Below, one piece after another: positions 23,010-34,731 of a stretch of 64,000 bases of DNA (its first letter is position 1; each line of letters starts with the position of its first letter). Source of the DNA: Cycas panzhihuaensis (lineage: Eukaryota; Cycadophyta); contig CM041465.1 in the NCBI GenBank assembly GCA_023213395.1, forward strand, positions 165,981,741 to 166,045,740, read 5' to 3'. The notes under the pieces were generated by a model. It worked only from the letters and a program-made list of their open reading frames with translations. It ran no database searches and had not been told where the DNA came from. The translations under genes and the position numbers were made by a program.

Positions 23010-24050
23010 ATTGCCTTCTGGCCTTGGCTCTTATTTCACCCCCACGGCCTCCATTTTACTCCCCTTTATAGGTGTATTTACGGCGCCTGTTTGGCTACCT
23101 TCACGAGGCCCCTTTTTTCTTGTTTTACGTGCCACCTCCATGTATACCCACGTTTATACTCATTTGGCTCATTTTGCCATCCTGAATTCATTTTTTTCCA
23201 CCCTTTCAAACCTATGGGGCCCCCAAAGGGAGTGTCCCCCCTATTCAGGACTACTTTTTACTTCCTAAAGTAACCTTTGGCACCCAAGAGTGGCCTTTTT
23301 ACTGCCCATTCTTTCTCGTTGGCTAGATAGTCTGCTCTGCCCTCGGGTAGCCTCATTGTTGTATCTTCTTACCCTTCACGACCTTCATCACCAGCTATTC
23401 AAGTCTGTCACCGTTACTCCATATCATCATGTCCCCTCGACACCACCGACTTTGTCACATTTAGTCTACTGAGACACTTTCCCTTTCATCCATGGCACTT
23501 CTCGTCTTTACCGATAGCGGGAGCCGCAACAACCCTAGTCCCTCCGCCATCGCATGGATTCTTCACGATCCTTCTAGACATGATTTCCTACATTACAGGA
23601 TCTTCCTCCCTAAGGCCACTAATAACGAAGCTGAGTACATGGTTGTTATCGAAGCCCTCACCGATGCACTCTGTTTCCACCACGGACCCATCATCCTCTT
23701 CTGCGACTCCTAGGTTGTGGTGTCCCATCTCACTTAGGTGTACCAGGTGCGATGCCCACACTTGAGATCCCTCCTTTTGACTGCCAGGTCTCTATTAGCT
23801 TATTTTTCATTTGTTAACATTTGACATATCCCACAGGCCCTCAACGCTGAGGTGGACAACCTTGTTCACTTTATCCTTGAATGTCGCCTTCCCCTTCTTA
23901 ATGACCCACCTTGAAGGACTTGTCTGGTCATGCTTACACCCAAGTCCTGGGTTATTCTTTGCACTGTGACTCGTTCGTACCTTTGAAAGCCAGCCACTAA
24001 CGAGGTTAAACTATGGAAACTACCAAGTTTGTTCATTCACCCTATTACTT
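23010..24050 (+). pseudogene. Tat-1 archaeal-type RNase H (aRNH), broken
   Basis: This second RNase H is found after integrase only in Tat-group plant elements. The open piece 23492-23713 starts MALLVFTDSGSRNNPSPSA (first Asp in TDSG), continues FLPKATNNEAEYMVVIEALT (Glu in NNEAEY) and ends LFCDS (second Asp) at a TAG that replaces the next Gln codon. Beyond the stop, VVVSHLT.VYQV and NAEVDNL (23840-23860; last metal-binding Asp) continue in frame. An upstream sense segment (23011-23268, with FFLVLRAT) is conserved in Tat-3 (56360-56058, YLVLRAT). This sense unit lies head-to-head with the antisense promoter at 22923. Confidence 0.85.
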
Positions 24051-24313
24051 GTAATCATCATCTCTCTTCTCGTACTCCTACGATGGGGACATTCCCCACA
24101 TCTGTCATGATTTCCAGTCAACTTCAGAGTGGTGCATAAGCAACCCCTATGTTGTCCCCACTCCTGTCCCTGTATCCACACATTCTTCCATGACACTCGC
24201 TGGCACCCTTGGCTCTTATCATGATTGTATTGTTATATGTATATATGTTACTAATAGTTTTGTTGCCAGCATTCGCCATCGCATTGTGCTTTTGAGCAGC
24301 GAGGCTTTGTCGC

Positions 24314-24324
24314 CAAGGGGGCAG
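24314..24324 (+). other. Polypurine tract of Tat-1
   Basis: caaggggGCAG directly precedes the 3' LTR TGTTTC at 24325. The tract primes plus-strand DNA synthesis. The equivalent stretch in Tat-2 and Tat-3 is the complement of 37884-37895 and 55054-55066. Confidence 0.7.
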
Positions 24325-27300
24325 TGTTTCCCAACTACCGGGAATGGGTCTGTACAGGTCGACGTAAGTAAGCATAGGTATATTTCCATCTCCCTTCTTA
24401 GTCATTTCACAAGGTAGATTAAAATGTTGCTTGATTCATTGCATGATTGAGTGCCTCATCTTTGTGATTGCCATGCATCTTGCTGCTTGATCATGCTACA
24501 TATCCCTAGCCTATGATGACCCGCAAGACATGCTTCTCCATGAGGTATGCATCCCCATGGTGCTTTACAACCCTTTACTTCACCTCTACACCGCCTTGAG
24601 CATTGACCAACTTGTGTGATCTGCTCACACTTTTGTCACTTTACCACAACCCTTAGCATCTCGCTACATGTGGTTGGCATTCTATGCCCGTCTATAGGTT
24701 TCTTGGGAGCCCTACCTCTCGATGCCCTATCTGGTCTAGCCCATTTACCCACTTGGACTATCCCCATCCACCTGGATAGGAGGGCTAGGCCCTCCTAGGC
24801 CTATGGTACCCCACTTCTAGGGCCCCTAAGACCTTTATTTCCCTTTTTATTGATTCTGGCCCTACACAGTAGTAAATTCTGTGGTACCACGAAGTTTACT
24901 GTGGTATTGTGAAGTTTACCATGGTGCAACTATCTATCTCTGTTTTTTAAAATCCACCATGGTAATTTTTGCATTTTTTGTGAAATTGTCACATGGATTA
25001 GTCACTGCCCAAGTCTTAGCCTAACCCCAATCGCTCGATTAGGGCTAGGGTTGAGTATAAAGCCTAAAACTTTCCTCATTTCTTCCTCTTACACTCTCTA
25101 ACAACCTCCAATAAGCTCTCAGAACTATCTTTCTCCTGCTCTTCTATTACCTTTACAAGCTTCCTCCTGCAAGAAACGCCCAGCATCTGCTGAGATCCTA
25201 CTTGGAATTAGCCTTCCACAACTCAAGTTTATGGAACCTATCTCATCAAAGGGCTTTACCAAGCGGTGATACCATTCAAAGCTTGCATCTACAGGCATTC
25301 AATAAGTTTCTTCTTCAAATTTGCAAGGATTCTCCTATAAGCACCCAGATCAGCTTCCTTCTACACTGTCATTAGGCAGGCCTACTGCAAACTCAGCCTA
25401 GTAGGTAGCTCTTTATGTTTCTCTTCATGTTATCTCCTTGAAACTTATTTGAAAGCTAATATTTCTTCCATACATTTTTTCATTTTTAGCACTTTCTAGT
25501 TTATGTAGGAGATATTTCCCTACGATTTCCTTTTCACTTGCATTTTCTTTCTACTATCTGTCTGGTCTGTCCAAGAGGGCTCTGAGGTGAGCCACTTAAG
25601 CTCTAAGTGAAGGAAGCCCCCAACGGGTTCTACACCCGACAAGGCCAACTTCCTAAGGGGCAATCTCCCTTCTCCTCCTTTGCTCTCCTCCTTGTGTCTT
25701 CCTTGGGCCACCAGACGACCCCAGAAAGGAGGCTATTGCTAGAACTAGTGTATGCAGCTCCTTGCTATACTATTTCCAGCCTTGAGAGCCCTATACTAGT
25801 AGGGTATTTCAGCCCCTAGCGGTGTTATATCCCTCTTTTGGCTGCTCCCTCATTTGGTAGTGTACATGCTACATACTGTAACTTTGGTAACACTAGCAAC
25901 ATCTCCAGCTTTCATACCATTTGTTCTTTTCACCATTGGCTGTCATATAGGTTGCCTATACCTACTATCCTTGTGGTCATAGGTAGTGTGGAGGTACTTA
26001 CATAAGGGGGTTATCCATTCCAAGGCTAACTATTAGCATTCATTGCTTGTTATGACTTATGTTGATAAGTTTGGGAGTAGCTTTCAATTAAATATTTTGT
26101 GTTGTTTCTAGCACTTTGCTTGTTACTTTTTGGCACTTTATTCCCTCTATATATATGCATCTACTTGGTATTCTAGTAGCCCCTTGAAGGAAGGGAAAGA
26201 AAACCTTATGTTTGCAGGTTTCATCATAACGTTCGTGAAAAGGAAGAGGTGCTTCCATGTGGATAAGTCTTCACTTTTTTCCTTTTCATTTCATTTCCTC
26301 GCATAGTTGCTTTGTTTCCTTTTGTCCTTTCTAGCTTTCCTTTCTCTTCTTTTTGCATGGGGAAGGTATGGAAGCCCCTATAATACTGCCTCTCAATAAT
26401 ATTAGTTCATTAGACAAGGACAAGGGAGCAAGCACAACATACAAGTAGGATATTTTCTTCAGCCACATAACTTTTCAGGTATGTACTTTCCCTCCTCTCA
26501 TAGCCTTTTCCTTTTGTCATTATTAGGCCTATCATCTTGCATAATAAACAACATAAAAGGAAAAGAGTAATCAATCGACCTGCACACATTCATCTTACAT
26601 ATGCATGTTGCATGTTTCCTTTATAGGAAGGAGCATATCATAGGAATTATACCTCCTTCCTCTCCTACCCAAATGTAAAACGTCCCTTAGATTTGCATTT
26701 TCTAGTATGCATGCTTGAGCTTGTTTGGAATACTTTTTTCCATCTTCTCTTGTTTAAAAATAAAAGAGAGTGAGAGAGTAATTTATGTTCCTTTTTTGTG
26801 AAAGTAAACGAGAACACTTTTATTATCCCTTTGTACACACATCCTTCACACCCTATTCACACACGCTACTCTAGTCGCCCTTGCCAGGATTTAGATCCCT
26901 TTGATCATATAGCGACAAGTGGCCTTTTTCCATCACTTCTTTCCCTTATAGACCTGTCTTAGGTGAGTCGGCCTGAGGAGTTTTTTTTTTTATTCTACCC
27001 ATACTATATTACTTTCTCATTGAAGTTCTTCTCTTCATTGGACCTCCCTTTCCCTTCTCAGCCATCTTTTGGGGTTATCCAAGATACCTTATGTGTATCT
27101 TGCCCCTTCAAGCCAAAAGCCTAAGCTACCTTGAGGAAGTTGTGTGCCATTCGTGGGTCCCAAACCTGTGATATGATGCACAGATGCCCTGTGCGGGTGT
27201 TTCCTCTACTTGTAGGATTGTATCTCTTATTCCAGACTTTTTTCCATTGATTGTCCTAACCTTCACCAAGTGTAGTTACCATCCCATAGAAGTAATTCCA
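24325..27300 (+). repeat. 3' LTR of Tat-1
   Basis: TGTTTCCCAACTACCGGG to AATTCCA, 2976 bases, homologous throughout with the 5' LTR. It has the TATA-like box (25057-25063) and the palindromic module (24868-24930). The 5' LTR has a few small length differences relative to this copy. After 27300 the minus-strand chromovirus B integrase resumes. Confidence 0.92.
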
Positions 27301-28478
27301 AGCCCATTCCAATAAAAGGATTATTTAATCCTTTGATAAGTCTTGTGTGGCTAGTTGTTGGTGAGTTATGGGTATCATGGAGGATCCCTTCCTTGAGCTT
27401 GGATTGTGTGTTCATGTATAATCTATTTTTATACCATAATATATTTACTGACCATGAAAACCTGGTATGACTCTCTAAGTCATTTTGGAGGTCTTGGATC
27501 ATTTTTTTAGATTTCTATGTCTTTCTCCCATTTAGCCTACACTTCTTAAGTCTAAGAGGGACTAATAGATGTGATGGTACATAGTGTGAGTTCCTCCTCT
27601 TTCCTATAAAGGGCGTCAACTACTATATTTTCCTTCCCTTTCTTGTAAATAATTTTAAATTCAAACCCTTACATTTTTTAAACTTATTTCTATTATTCCT
27701 CAGAAGATACCCTTTGGTCCAAGAAGTACTTAAGACTATCGTGGTCTATTTTAATTTTAAAATATACTCCAAGAAGTTATTGACACTACTTCTTGACTAC
27801 ATGTAAGATTACCATCATTTCCTTTTCATAAGTGAATTTGCTCATGTCCCTCAATTGTAACTTCTAACTTTCAGATGCTAAGGGTTATCCTTCTTACATA
27901 AGCACTGCCCCCAATCCTTGATCTAATACATCATATTTAATTATGAATGGTTTTGTGAAGTCAGGCATTACTAGCATAGGTATAATGGTCATGGATTCCT
28001 TAATAGTTACAAAATTTTCACTTGTCATATTTGTCCATTGGAATAAGTCCTTTTCTAGTAACCGTGTCATGGGTGTTGTTATCCTCACATACCCTTTTAC
28101 AAATTTATGGTAGTATCCAATCATTCCTAGGAATCCCCTAAGGATTTTGATATTCTTAGGTTGGGGCCAATTCTAAATTGTGATGATCTTCTTTGGATCA
28201 ACTTTTATTCCATTTAGAGAGATGATGTATCATAAGTACTCTAGCTCCCTTTTTCCAAAGTTACACTTAGATCTTTTGACATATTACTAGTTTTTTTTTC
28301 AACAATTTTAGGACCTTATCCATATGTTGAAGATGTTCTTCTACTATCCAACTGTATATAAGGATGTCATCAAAAAAAGCCAAGATAAATTTCTTTAAGT
28401 ATAGATGAAAGATTTTATTCATGAGTCCCTAAAATGTTGCAAGTGTATTGGTGAGGCCAAAGGGTATCACAAGAAACT
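27301..28478 (-). pseudogene. Chromovirus B integrase zinc region, RNase H and RT C-terminal part
   Basis: From low to high coordinates (C- to N-terminal): 27502-27263 gives HTRFSWSVNILWYKNRLYM, the spacer before integrase, as in copy A (TWSVNILWYKNQIYM). 28124-27894 gives MIGYYHKFVKGYVRI and FIIKYDVLDQGLGAVLM, the RT thumb and RNase H start. About 28478-28430 gives IPFGLTNTLATF of RT. The RT active site (about 28380-28360) reads roughly FDDILI in a broken frame. Frameshifts throughout. At 28479 a younger LTR element interrupts RT between YYEF and the PFGL block. Confidence 0.8.
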
Positions 28479-28709
28479 TGTTGAGAAACACATATGAAAG
28501 TAGGATGATAAAATCTTTCACATTTTTGTAAATCTAATGTTACATAAGATATGGACTTTGATCTATATTTATAGATCTAAAGTGCCCTAAATAATAGGAA
28601 TTACATTTACATCTATTGACTCACCCATATTAAGAATATTTTACTCATAATTAGGCATATAAATATGCCCACTTTACATTAGTCAGTAATGCATACACAT
28701 ATTCCAATA
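28479..28709 (-). repeat. 3' LTR of the coding-poor element
   Basis: 231 bases, from TGTTGAGAAACACATATG to ATTCCAATA (the expected CA is TA). It matches 31985-32227 almost base for base except for a shorter TA run near the right end. Confidence 0.88.
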
Positions 28710-28718
28710 TCCCCTCTT

Positions 28719-31700
28719 AATATAAATGTGGGGTAACAATGCTTATCGTTAGCAATAGATCCCCTCTCAAGGATAACCTTACCCAATATGCATAAACATA
28801 TACACAAATTGATCTTTACTTGGACAATCTTCAACCTACGTCTTCCCTGATATGATCTTCTCTCAAATGCAATGGTACAGTGCCTTATATGTGCTTGATT
28901 CCTTGAAAATGTTCTAATAATTCCTGTAATCATACACCTCTCTCTGTACCTGACACTTTATCCATAAACCCAGCCATATTCCTTTGACTAAACTAAGAGG
29001 TTGAGCCACTTAAGCCATGTGAATCTTCTCTTTAAGTCTTTGTTAAGGAATGCTGATATCTCATTCATTTGGTATGACACCCAATTATTTGAAGCTACTA
29101 AAGTAAGGATCAAATGGACCAATAAATATAGAGACTAGTGTAAATGTCTCCTTATACCTAAATCCTTCATTTTGCTTGAAATATCATGTACAACAATTCT
29201 TCCAACTTGTAAATAGACCAAGTTCTTTCCTTAGAGATAGGGGAACCAAATCCCACATAACACTCCTCCATCAATGCAACTTTCCATTGTAAAACTTTAC
29301 TCACTAGAACATTGGTATCTATTATAAGATTGACTAGCATGTTGATCTGTGATCTTCAATCATCTTACAGGTCTTCGACCGTCAATGGAACATGGGGTTG
29401 TAATCCATGTCTCTTCAACTAATGGTTCCTCATTTTCAATCTTCCACTAGGTCCTGCTTCCATCTCAAATATAATGTTAGGTAAGAAAACCTCTACACCT
29501 GTTACATAATGGATTTAAAAGGTGAAGAAATAAAGGATAAGACCTGTAACAAGATGACACTCAACATGATATATCAACAACTCTTGATATTTATACTAAT
29601 CATAATATATTCCCCTATAAATCACACTATTTGTAAGCTAAACAACCCCATAGGCTTCAAACTCTTACAATCCTACTACTTTGATCTTTGTCTAAGATGT
29701 GTGCACTCCAATGCACCTAAAGAAACAAATGGAAGGCTTTTGATTGGTCTAACACATAACACAAGGGGAAAATATGCCATAAACAACTATAGCAAGGGAT
29801 CCCAATACCTATCTGCTATAGCTTCTACTATAAATCTATGGGACCCAAACTCATACAATGCACCAAATGTCACCATCTACATCATGGCACCTACAACTTA
29901 ATCTAAGAGGGGTACATGATACAACTCTCATTTCATACCATGAAAAAGGTAAATCTAAATTAAGACTTCTTGTCATAGATATTTCCATTCACACTTCAAT
30001 TGTTTTTTCAAACACTTTATCTCAGTTCCATATTAGACTTGTTTAGATATGCACACATGTTAAACTAGCATCAAATAGGCCACAAACCCTCACGCTATCA
30101 TCAATCCTACTAATCAAAGTATAACGGTCCATCATAATTGACAACCACTCATACAAATAATAAATTCTAGACCTCATCATCTCATATACATCTAATACAA
30201 TAGAACTCAAATATACATGAATAAAACACTCTTATTTCATTGAATAAATCACATATATATAAACATTGTTCAATGAAATGCCACAATAAGTAATAGTAAT
30301 AGGGTTTGCAACACTTATAGCTAAGGTATATCCATACTCACCCATCTTGCCCTCAAACTTGCCTAACTAACTTTCCATGTAACTCATATACAACAATTAC
30401 ACCTTCACCTCATCTCATCCTTCTCTCTCACCTTATCATGCCCTCCTCTTCACCCATAAATCTCATTCATGTAAGTCACATTCTAAGGAGCACCAAGTCA
30501 CCATATGCCACCCAACTCACTCTCTCATGTAAACACATACTAGAGAGATTAATATCACCCTTTAATTTTCTCATGCAATTGCATGCAAGAGAACCAACAA
30601 ACACCATGAAGTCACCAACATGCCATATGTCACCATGCCTTATGCATGCCTCATATATTATCACCTCATTCATTTCATTAAAACAAAGTAAACAATCCAT
30701 ATTATATGCTTTAACCTTTAAAAAGAATGATCAAAATATTTGATAATATATCAAATATCAAATATTATCACACACAATAATGAACAATATAATCCAACCA
30801 TATATCAATGCATGGATGACTTGAATTAGAGGTATCTTCATATTAAATTACTATTAGTTATTCAATAAACATCAAAAATCAATAATATGACACTGACAAA
30901 CTTTATAAAATATCAATGTAACTTGATATAAGTGACTTTATAAAATAGGCAAATTGATTTATCACTCAATAAATCATAGTTGTAGCGACTGCATATGTAT
31001 ATAATATCAACAATGAATAGAATAAATCAAAGGCACAATACATAAAGGGTGATGTCTAACTCTATGAATTGATGCATAGATTATAATTCCACATAGTGAT
31101 TATTATACATTAGCTAAAAAAATTATTCATCACATAGGGTGATTAAATACTGGCAGGTGATGGCTACAACATATATACTAAAAAGGCAAATAATATTGGG
31201 GAATTTAGTATATTCCAACTGATGAAAAATAATCTAGAAAAAATTCAAATGCAAAAGGCTAAATAATCAATGGGAGACTAAAATATCCTTTACGCAGATG
31301 GAAAGTGATCAAATATATACTAGGCAAAAAAATTACCAATCGCTAATCAAAATATACATGGATGACCCATAATAATATAAGGGATGATAACAATGATTCA
31401 ATATTATGAATTACAATGCAAACATACTTAATTAAACCCTAAATATTAATTAGGTGATCAAATATATTAAAGCATACCTTAATAAGAGTATACCTTTATA
31501 AAAATATCACTGTAATCTTACTTATGAGTGTTGCACCTTCCTTTGGGTAATTGCAACTCTCTTGGAAGGGTACCATGCTAGTAACTGACTCTTCAATGAC
31601 TTCTAAAAGGTACTAATGGCTTCAAATAAACACTTCATAGGTGTCTAGGCTCTTTACATAGCTAAAAACTCAATGGAATCATCAACAAATAGATTTGACA

Positions 31701-31971
31701 CCTTCAACAGGCTCAAATAAGCATCTATAGCTCGTAATAGAGTAAGCAAGGCTTCAAAATACCTTAAACTCATCTGCACACCTCTGTAGGGCTTATAATA
31801 CCTGCAAAATGTAAATAAAAGGGTACCAGGTTCCAATAGTGATTATTTACACCTTCGTGGTAGTTCTACAAGGTTGTTAGATAAGTTAATCCACTCAAGG
31901 CAAGCTAACATGACCTGACACCAATAATTGGATACTCCAAACAATAATACTATGCTTGTGCATGACCTATA
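28719..31971. other. Interior of the coding-poor element
   Basis: About 3.25 kb, AT-rich. The longest open frame is 130 codons (29509-29901, plus strand, starting MDLKGEEIKDKTCNKM) and shows no domain I recognise; it lies on the strand opposite to the element. Around 30430-30700 runs of caccat/catgcc occur. No tandem array or tRNA seen. Confidence 0.6.
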
Positions 31972-31984
31972 ATTTTTGATACCA

Positions 31985-32227
31985 TGTTGGAAAATACATA
32001 TGAAAGAAGGATGACAAAATCTTTCATATTTTTGCAATTCTAATGTTACATAAGATATGGACTTTGATCTATATTTATAGATCTAAAGTGCCCTAAATAA
32101 TAGGAATTACATTTACATTTATCGGCTCACCCATATTAAGAACATTTCACTCATAATTAGGCATATAAATAGGCTCACTTTATATTATTCAATAATGCAT
32201 ATATATATATATATATATATTCCAACA
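31985..32227 (-). repeat. 5' LTR of the coding-poor element
   Basis: 243 bases, TGTTGGAAAATACATATG to ATTCCAACA, with a perfect inverted end (TGTTGGAA/TTCCAACA). It contains an (AT)11 run at 32199-32220 that is absent from the other LTR. Confidence 0.9.
32199..32220. repeat. (AT)11 microsatellite
   Basis: AT run inside the right LTR of the coding-poor element, next to its TTCCAACA end. Confidence 0.9.
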
Positions 32228-32232
32228 AAACT

Positions 32233-33190
32233 CATAGTAGCAGTCATGAGTTTGGAATGTTGTTTTATGAACATCTTCCACCTTGATCCTGATTTGATGG
32301 TACTCTAATTATATATCTAAGGATGTGAATATGGTATCCCCATGTACTTCATTCAATAGTTCATTAATAACTAATATAGGAAATTTGTCCTTAACTATGA
32401 TTTTGTTTAGTTCCCTATAGTTAATGCACATCTAGAATGAGCCATCTTTCTTCCTAACCAAAATGATAGAACCAAAGAAAGCACTTTTACTCTCTTGAAT
32501 GACTCTAGTATCTAGTAACTCACATACTAATTTTTAATTATTTTTTTTTTTGGCATGGGTATCTGTATGGTTGTATTCTAGGTGGGTTGCTCCTAGTGAT
32601 GAGTCCAATGGCGTGGTTCTACTTTCTTTTTGGTGGTAGTCTTTGGGGTATTCGTAAAAAACTTGAGGATGATTGAGTAGGACCTCTCGCAATTCTAGTA
32701 GCAGGTGGTCATTATGGAATGTAGTCGCTTCACCTTGGGACTCTTATCTTATAAGATTATAGCATCTTTTAATTAAGCATATGCCTCCCCTCCCTTCCTT
32801 ATCAACTTCTCCATCATGTATAAGCTAATGACTTGAGATGGTAGTAGGGTGATCCCATTAAGTTGATATTAGTGACCCTCCTAATTGAATTATATGAATA
32901 ACTCTTGGAAGCTAAGCTGAAAGGTGCTAAGAGTTTTTAGCCACTAAACTCCTAAAACCACATTCACTCCTCCTATAATAATGGAAAACATTGAAGTGGA
33001 TAGATGGAAATCTCCCATGATGAGCTAAACATTATCACATTTTTTCCAACATGGTAGTGTTCCCCTAATGGTGACCATGACCTGAAAGTTATTTACTAGA
33101 TACAGGAAGTAATTAAGTTCTTTAGCCAAATTTTTATTAATAAGATTATAGGTACTTCCATAATTGATTAATACAACCACCCTTTGCTTC
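32233..33190 (-). pseudogene. Chromovirus B RT N-terminal part and protease
   Basis: From high to low coordinates: protease near 33186-32990, where the motif reads INYGSTYNLINKNLAKEL (family V D.GAT.NFI: catalytic Asp changed to Asn). Then a linker, and RT fingers near 32450-32240 with DKFPILVINELLNEV and RIKVEDVHKTTFQTHD. All in broken frames. The RT continues across the inserted element at 28478. Confidence 0.78.
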
Positions 33191-34120
33191 TTGATATATC
33201 CAATGATTTTGAAGGCCTATAGGGTTGTGATCCCTACTAAATCATGGACTAAACTTATTATTGTTTCCCCCTCATCATCTATTGGTGCTTTTGATGGTCC
33301 TGGAGATTCCAGACTATCCTCATATGACTATTCTAAAGCATATTCTTCCTCTAGTGCATCCTTGTCTATGTTCTCAATAATAAATAATTATTTCTTACAT
33401 ATCAGTGTTCTTTATGCCATTTTTGGTTGCATCAGAAATAGAGAACTTTTAACCTTTTTTCATCTATTTCTTGGGCTATTATCTAGTAAATAGCAGGCGT
33501 CTACAATGTAACTAGGGTATGCGATATCATTCTTCTATCTGTGTGTGGTCACATTGGTTGTTGAAATGCCTTTTTCTTGACTTCAATATGGCATGCTAGA
33601 ACAATGGCTTTTATGATTGTCTAAAGGTTCAAGAGGTGAAACTCATGCTTAATCTCATCTTGAAGGCCATTGATGTATAATTTTAGCATTTATTCTTCGC
33701 TAAGGTTGTCAACTTATGTAGAGAGATGCTGCCATATAGAGGTGTATTCTGAAACTATCCCCTCCTTTTGAATCTTTGTAAGTTGACTGAAGCAATCATT
33801 GTCCCAAGTGTTATCATACTAGGTCTTCAAGTCCTTCACAAAAATTCTTGTCATTAGGGACTTGGTGAAGAGCAAAATACCACTCCATCTAGGATACCCA
33901 AATTTGAACATCAACACCATTAAATTTTTTTAGCTCTCCCTTTGGGAGGAAGGTTAGTCTCCCACTTCTATTATTAAAGAATTTATCATCTCTATGAAAA
34001 TTTATCCTTTCCTTCCATTTATAAAGGTAGTCCTCTTCTTTTATTCAGTTATCCTTATTGGTGGTGCCCTTACCCATTAGTTCAATCATGAATTCCTTAA
34101 TGTGGTCCTCTAAGACTTCT
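33191..34120 (-). pseudogene. Chromovirus B gag, broken
   Basis: Minus-strand frames give a retrotransposon gag core around 33840-33600: QKEGIVSEY, WQHLSTYVDNLSEEQMLKLY and INGLQDEIKHEFHLLNL. This matches the usual V.EY...F..L......E..L...F..GL....R. pattern. The nucleocapsid zinc knuckle expected near 33400-33450 is not readable. Fragmented by stops; included because of position between protease and leader. Confidence 0.65.
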
Positions 34121-34353
34121 TGTTATGAACCTCCTTAAAGAGTTTAATTAATTAAATGTTATTTCGAGAGGATGTAGTCGAAAGAATGCGACCTTCTATG
34201 AAATGGCTCAATTTGTATATAAATGTGGCCCTAAATGTAATATGAAAACATCAACTTTTATTCATTTCAATATTAATCAATTATTAGATTATTCATTCTG
34301 TATGAATGTTCTCATTTGTTTGCTCTAGTCTTGAGTAATAGAATTGGTTTGTT
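34121..34353 (+). repeat. Possible plus-strand LTR with adjoining priming site
   Basis: TGTTATGAAC at 34121 to GTTTGTTACA near 34352 could be a 232-base LTR; it holds tatataaatg and ends one base before TGGTATTAGAGTAATAAC (34355-), a priming-site-like sequence pointing right. No partner LTR found. It may be a truncated element inserted in copy B's gag leader. Confidence 0.4.
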
Positions 34354-34731
34354 ACAGTGGTATTAGAGTAATAACTCAGGAAGACATCATTACTAATAAT
34401 TAACAGAGAATGATTTAGATCAACAAAGAGAGTAGATATTGATGTACTAATATTTCAATATTAAAATGATTGAAGATAGGTATATGGGTAAGTAATTAGG
34501 GTGAAATTCTATGATTTTCTTATATGGTTCAGAGATGAGATATGGAATTTGATAATTTTGGCAATAATAATATTGATCTAGTTTGTACGTGTAAATCTAT
34601 ACAAACATTTACAGAGTAATAACAATTATGAAACTTATAATGTATAAATGATGAAGAATATACAAAGTCAATTAAGCCTTGGATTCAATGAGTTTGTGCC
34701 CAAAAATTACTTTGATACCATTGTAAGAGAT
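34354..34731 (-). other. Leader, priming site and remnant 5' LTR of chromovirus B
   Basis: The complement of 34710-34720 is TGGTATCAAAG, an initiator-Met-type priming site. The bases to its right (TGTAAGAGAT, 34722-34731) would be the edge of B's 5' LTR, cut after ten bases by Tat-2. The rest (34366-34708) has no feature I can support. The priming site is one that pairs in head-on orientation with the one at 34355. Confidence 0.5.

Larger units (their letters stand above)
9852..27305 (+). mobile_element. Tat-1: full-length Ty3/Gypsy Tat-group element
   Basis: The element has two LTRs of about 3 kb (9857-12837 and 24325-27300), a priming site, gag, protease, RT, RNase H and integrase on the plus strand, an antisense gene, and an archaeal-type RNase H before the polypurine tract. 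Integrase followed by a second RNase H is diagnostic of the Tat group (Ogre/Retand-like). Total length is 17.4 kb. Flanking 5-mers are atccc (9852-9856) and agccc (27301-27305), an imperfect target duplication in chromovirus B integrase. The 5' LTR starts TA instead of TG. The LTRs differ at roughly one base in ten in the stretch I compared, so this is an old insertion. Confidence 0.92.
28474..32232 (-). mobile_element. Coding-poor (non-autonomous) LTR retrotransposon with perfect target duplication
   Basis: Two similar LTRs (28479-28709 and 31985-32227) bracket 3.3 kb. Flanks are aaact at 28474-28478 and at 32228-32232. The complement of 31972-31984 is TGGTATCAAAAAT, an initiator-Met-type priming site next to the right LTR, and the complement of 28710-28718 is the purine tract AAGAGGGGA next to the left LTR, so the element reads right to left. 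I see no gag, RT or integrase motif in its interior on either strand. It thus looks like a LARD-type element depending on another element's enzymes, or one that has decayed beyond recognition. Confidence 0.85.
7030..34731 (-). mobile_element. Chromovirus copy B, minus strand, split by several insertions
   Basis: The pieces 7030-8215, 9434-9851, 27301-28478 and 32233-34720 together give one Ty3/Gypsy chromovirus in reverse: 3' LTR, purine tract, chromodomain, integrase, RNase H, RT, protease, gag, leader, priming site and the last bases of the 5' LTR. Continuity across each insertion is supported by protein order and by target duplications: atccc/agccc around Tat-1 and aaact around the 28479-32227 element. 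Its 5' LTR is cut at 34732 by Tat-2. Copy B is therefore the oldest layer of this region. Confidence 0.8.

Noticed and set aside
29509-29901. 130-codon frame inside the coding-poor element
   Set aside because: No domain or repeat, lies on the strand opposite to the element, and composition looks like the rest of the AT-rich interior.
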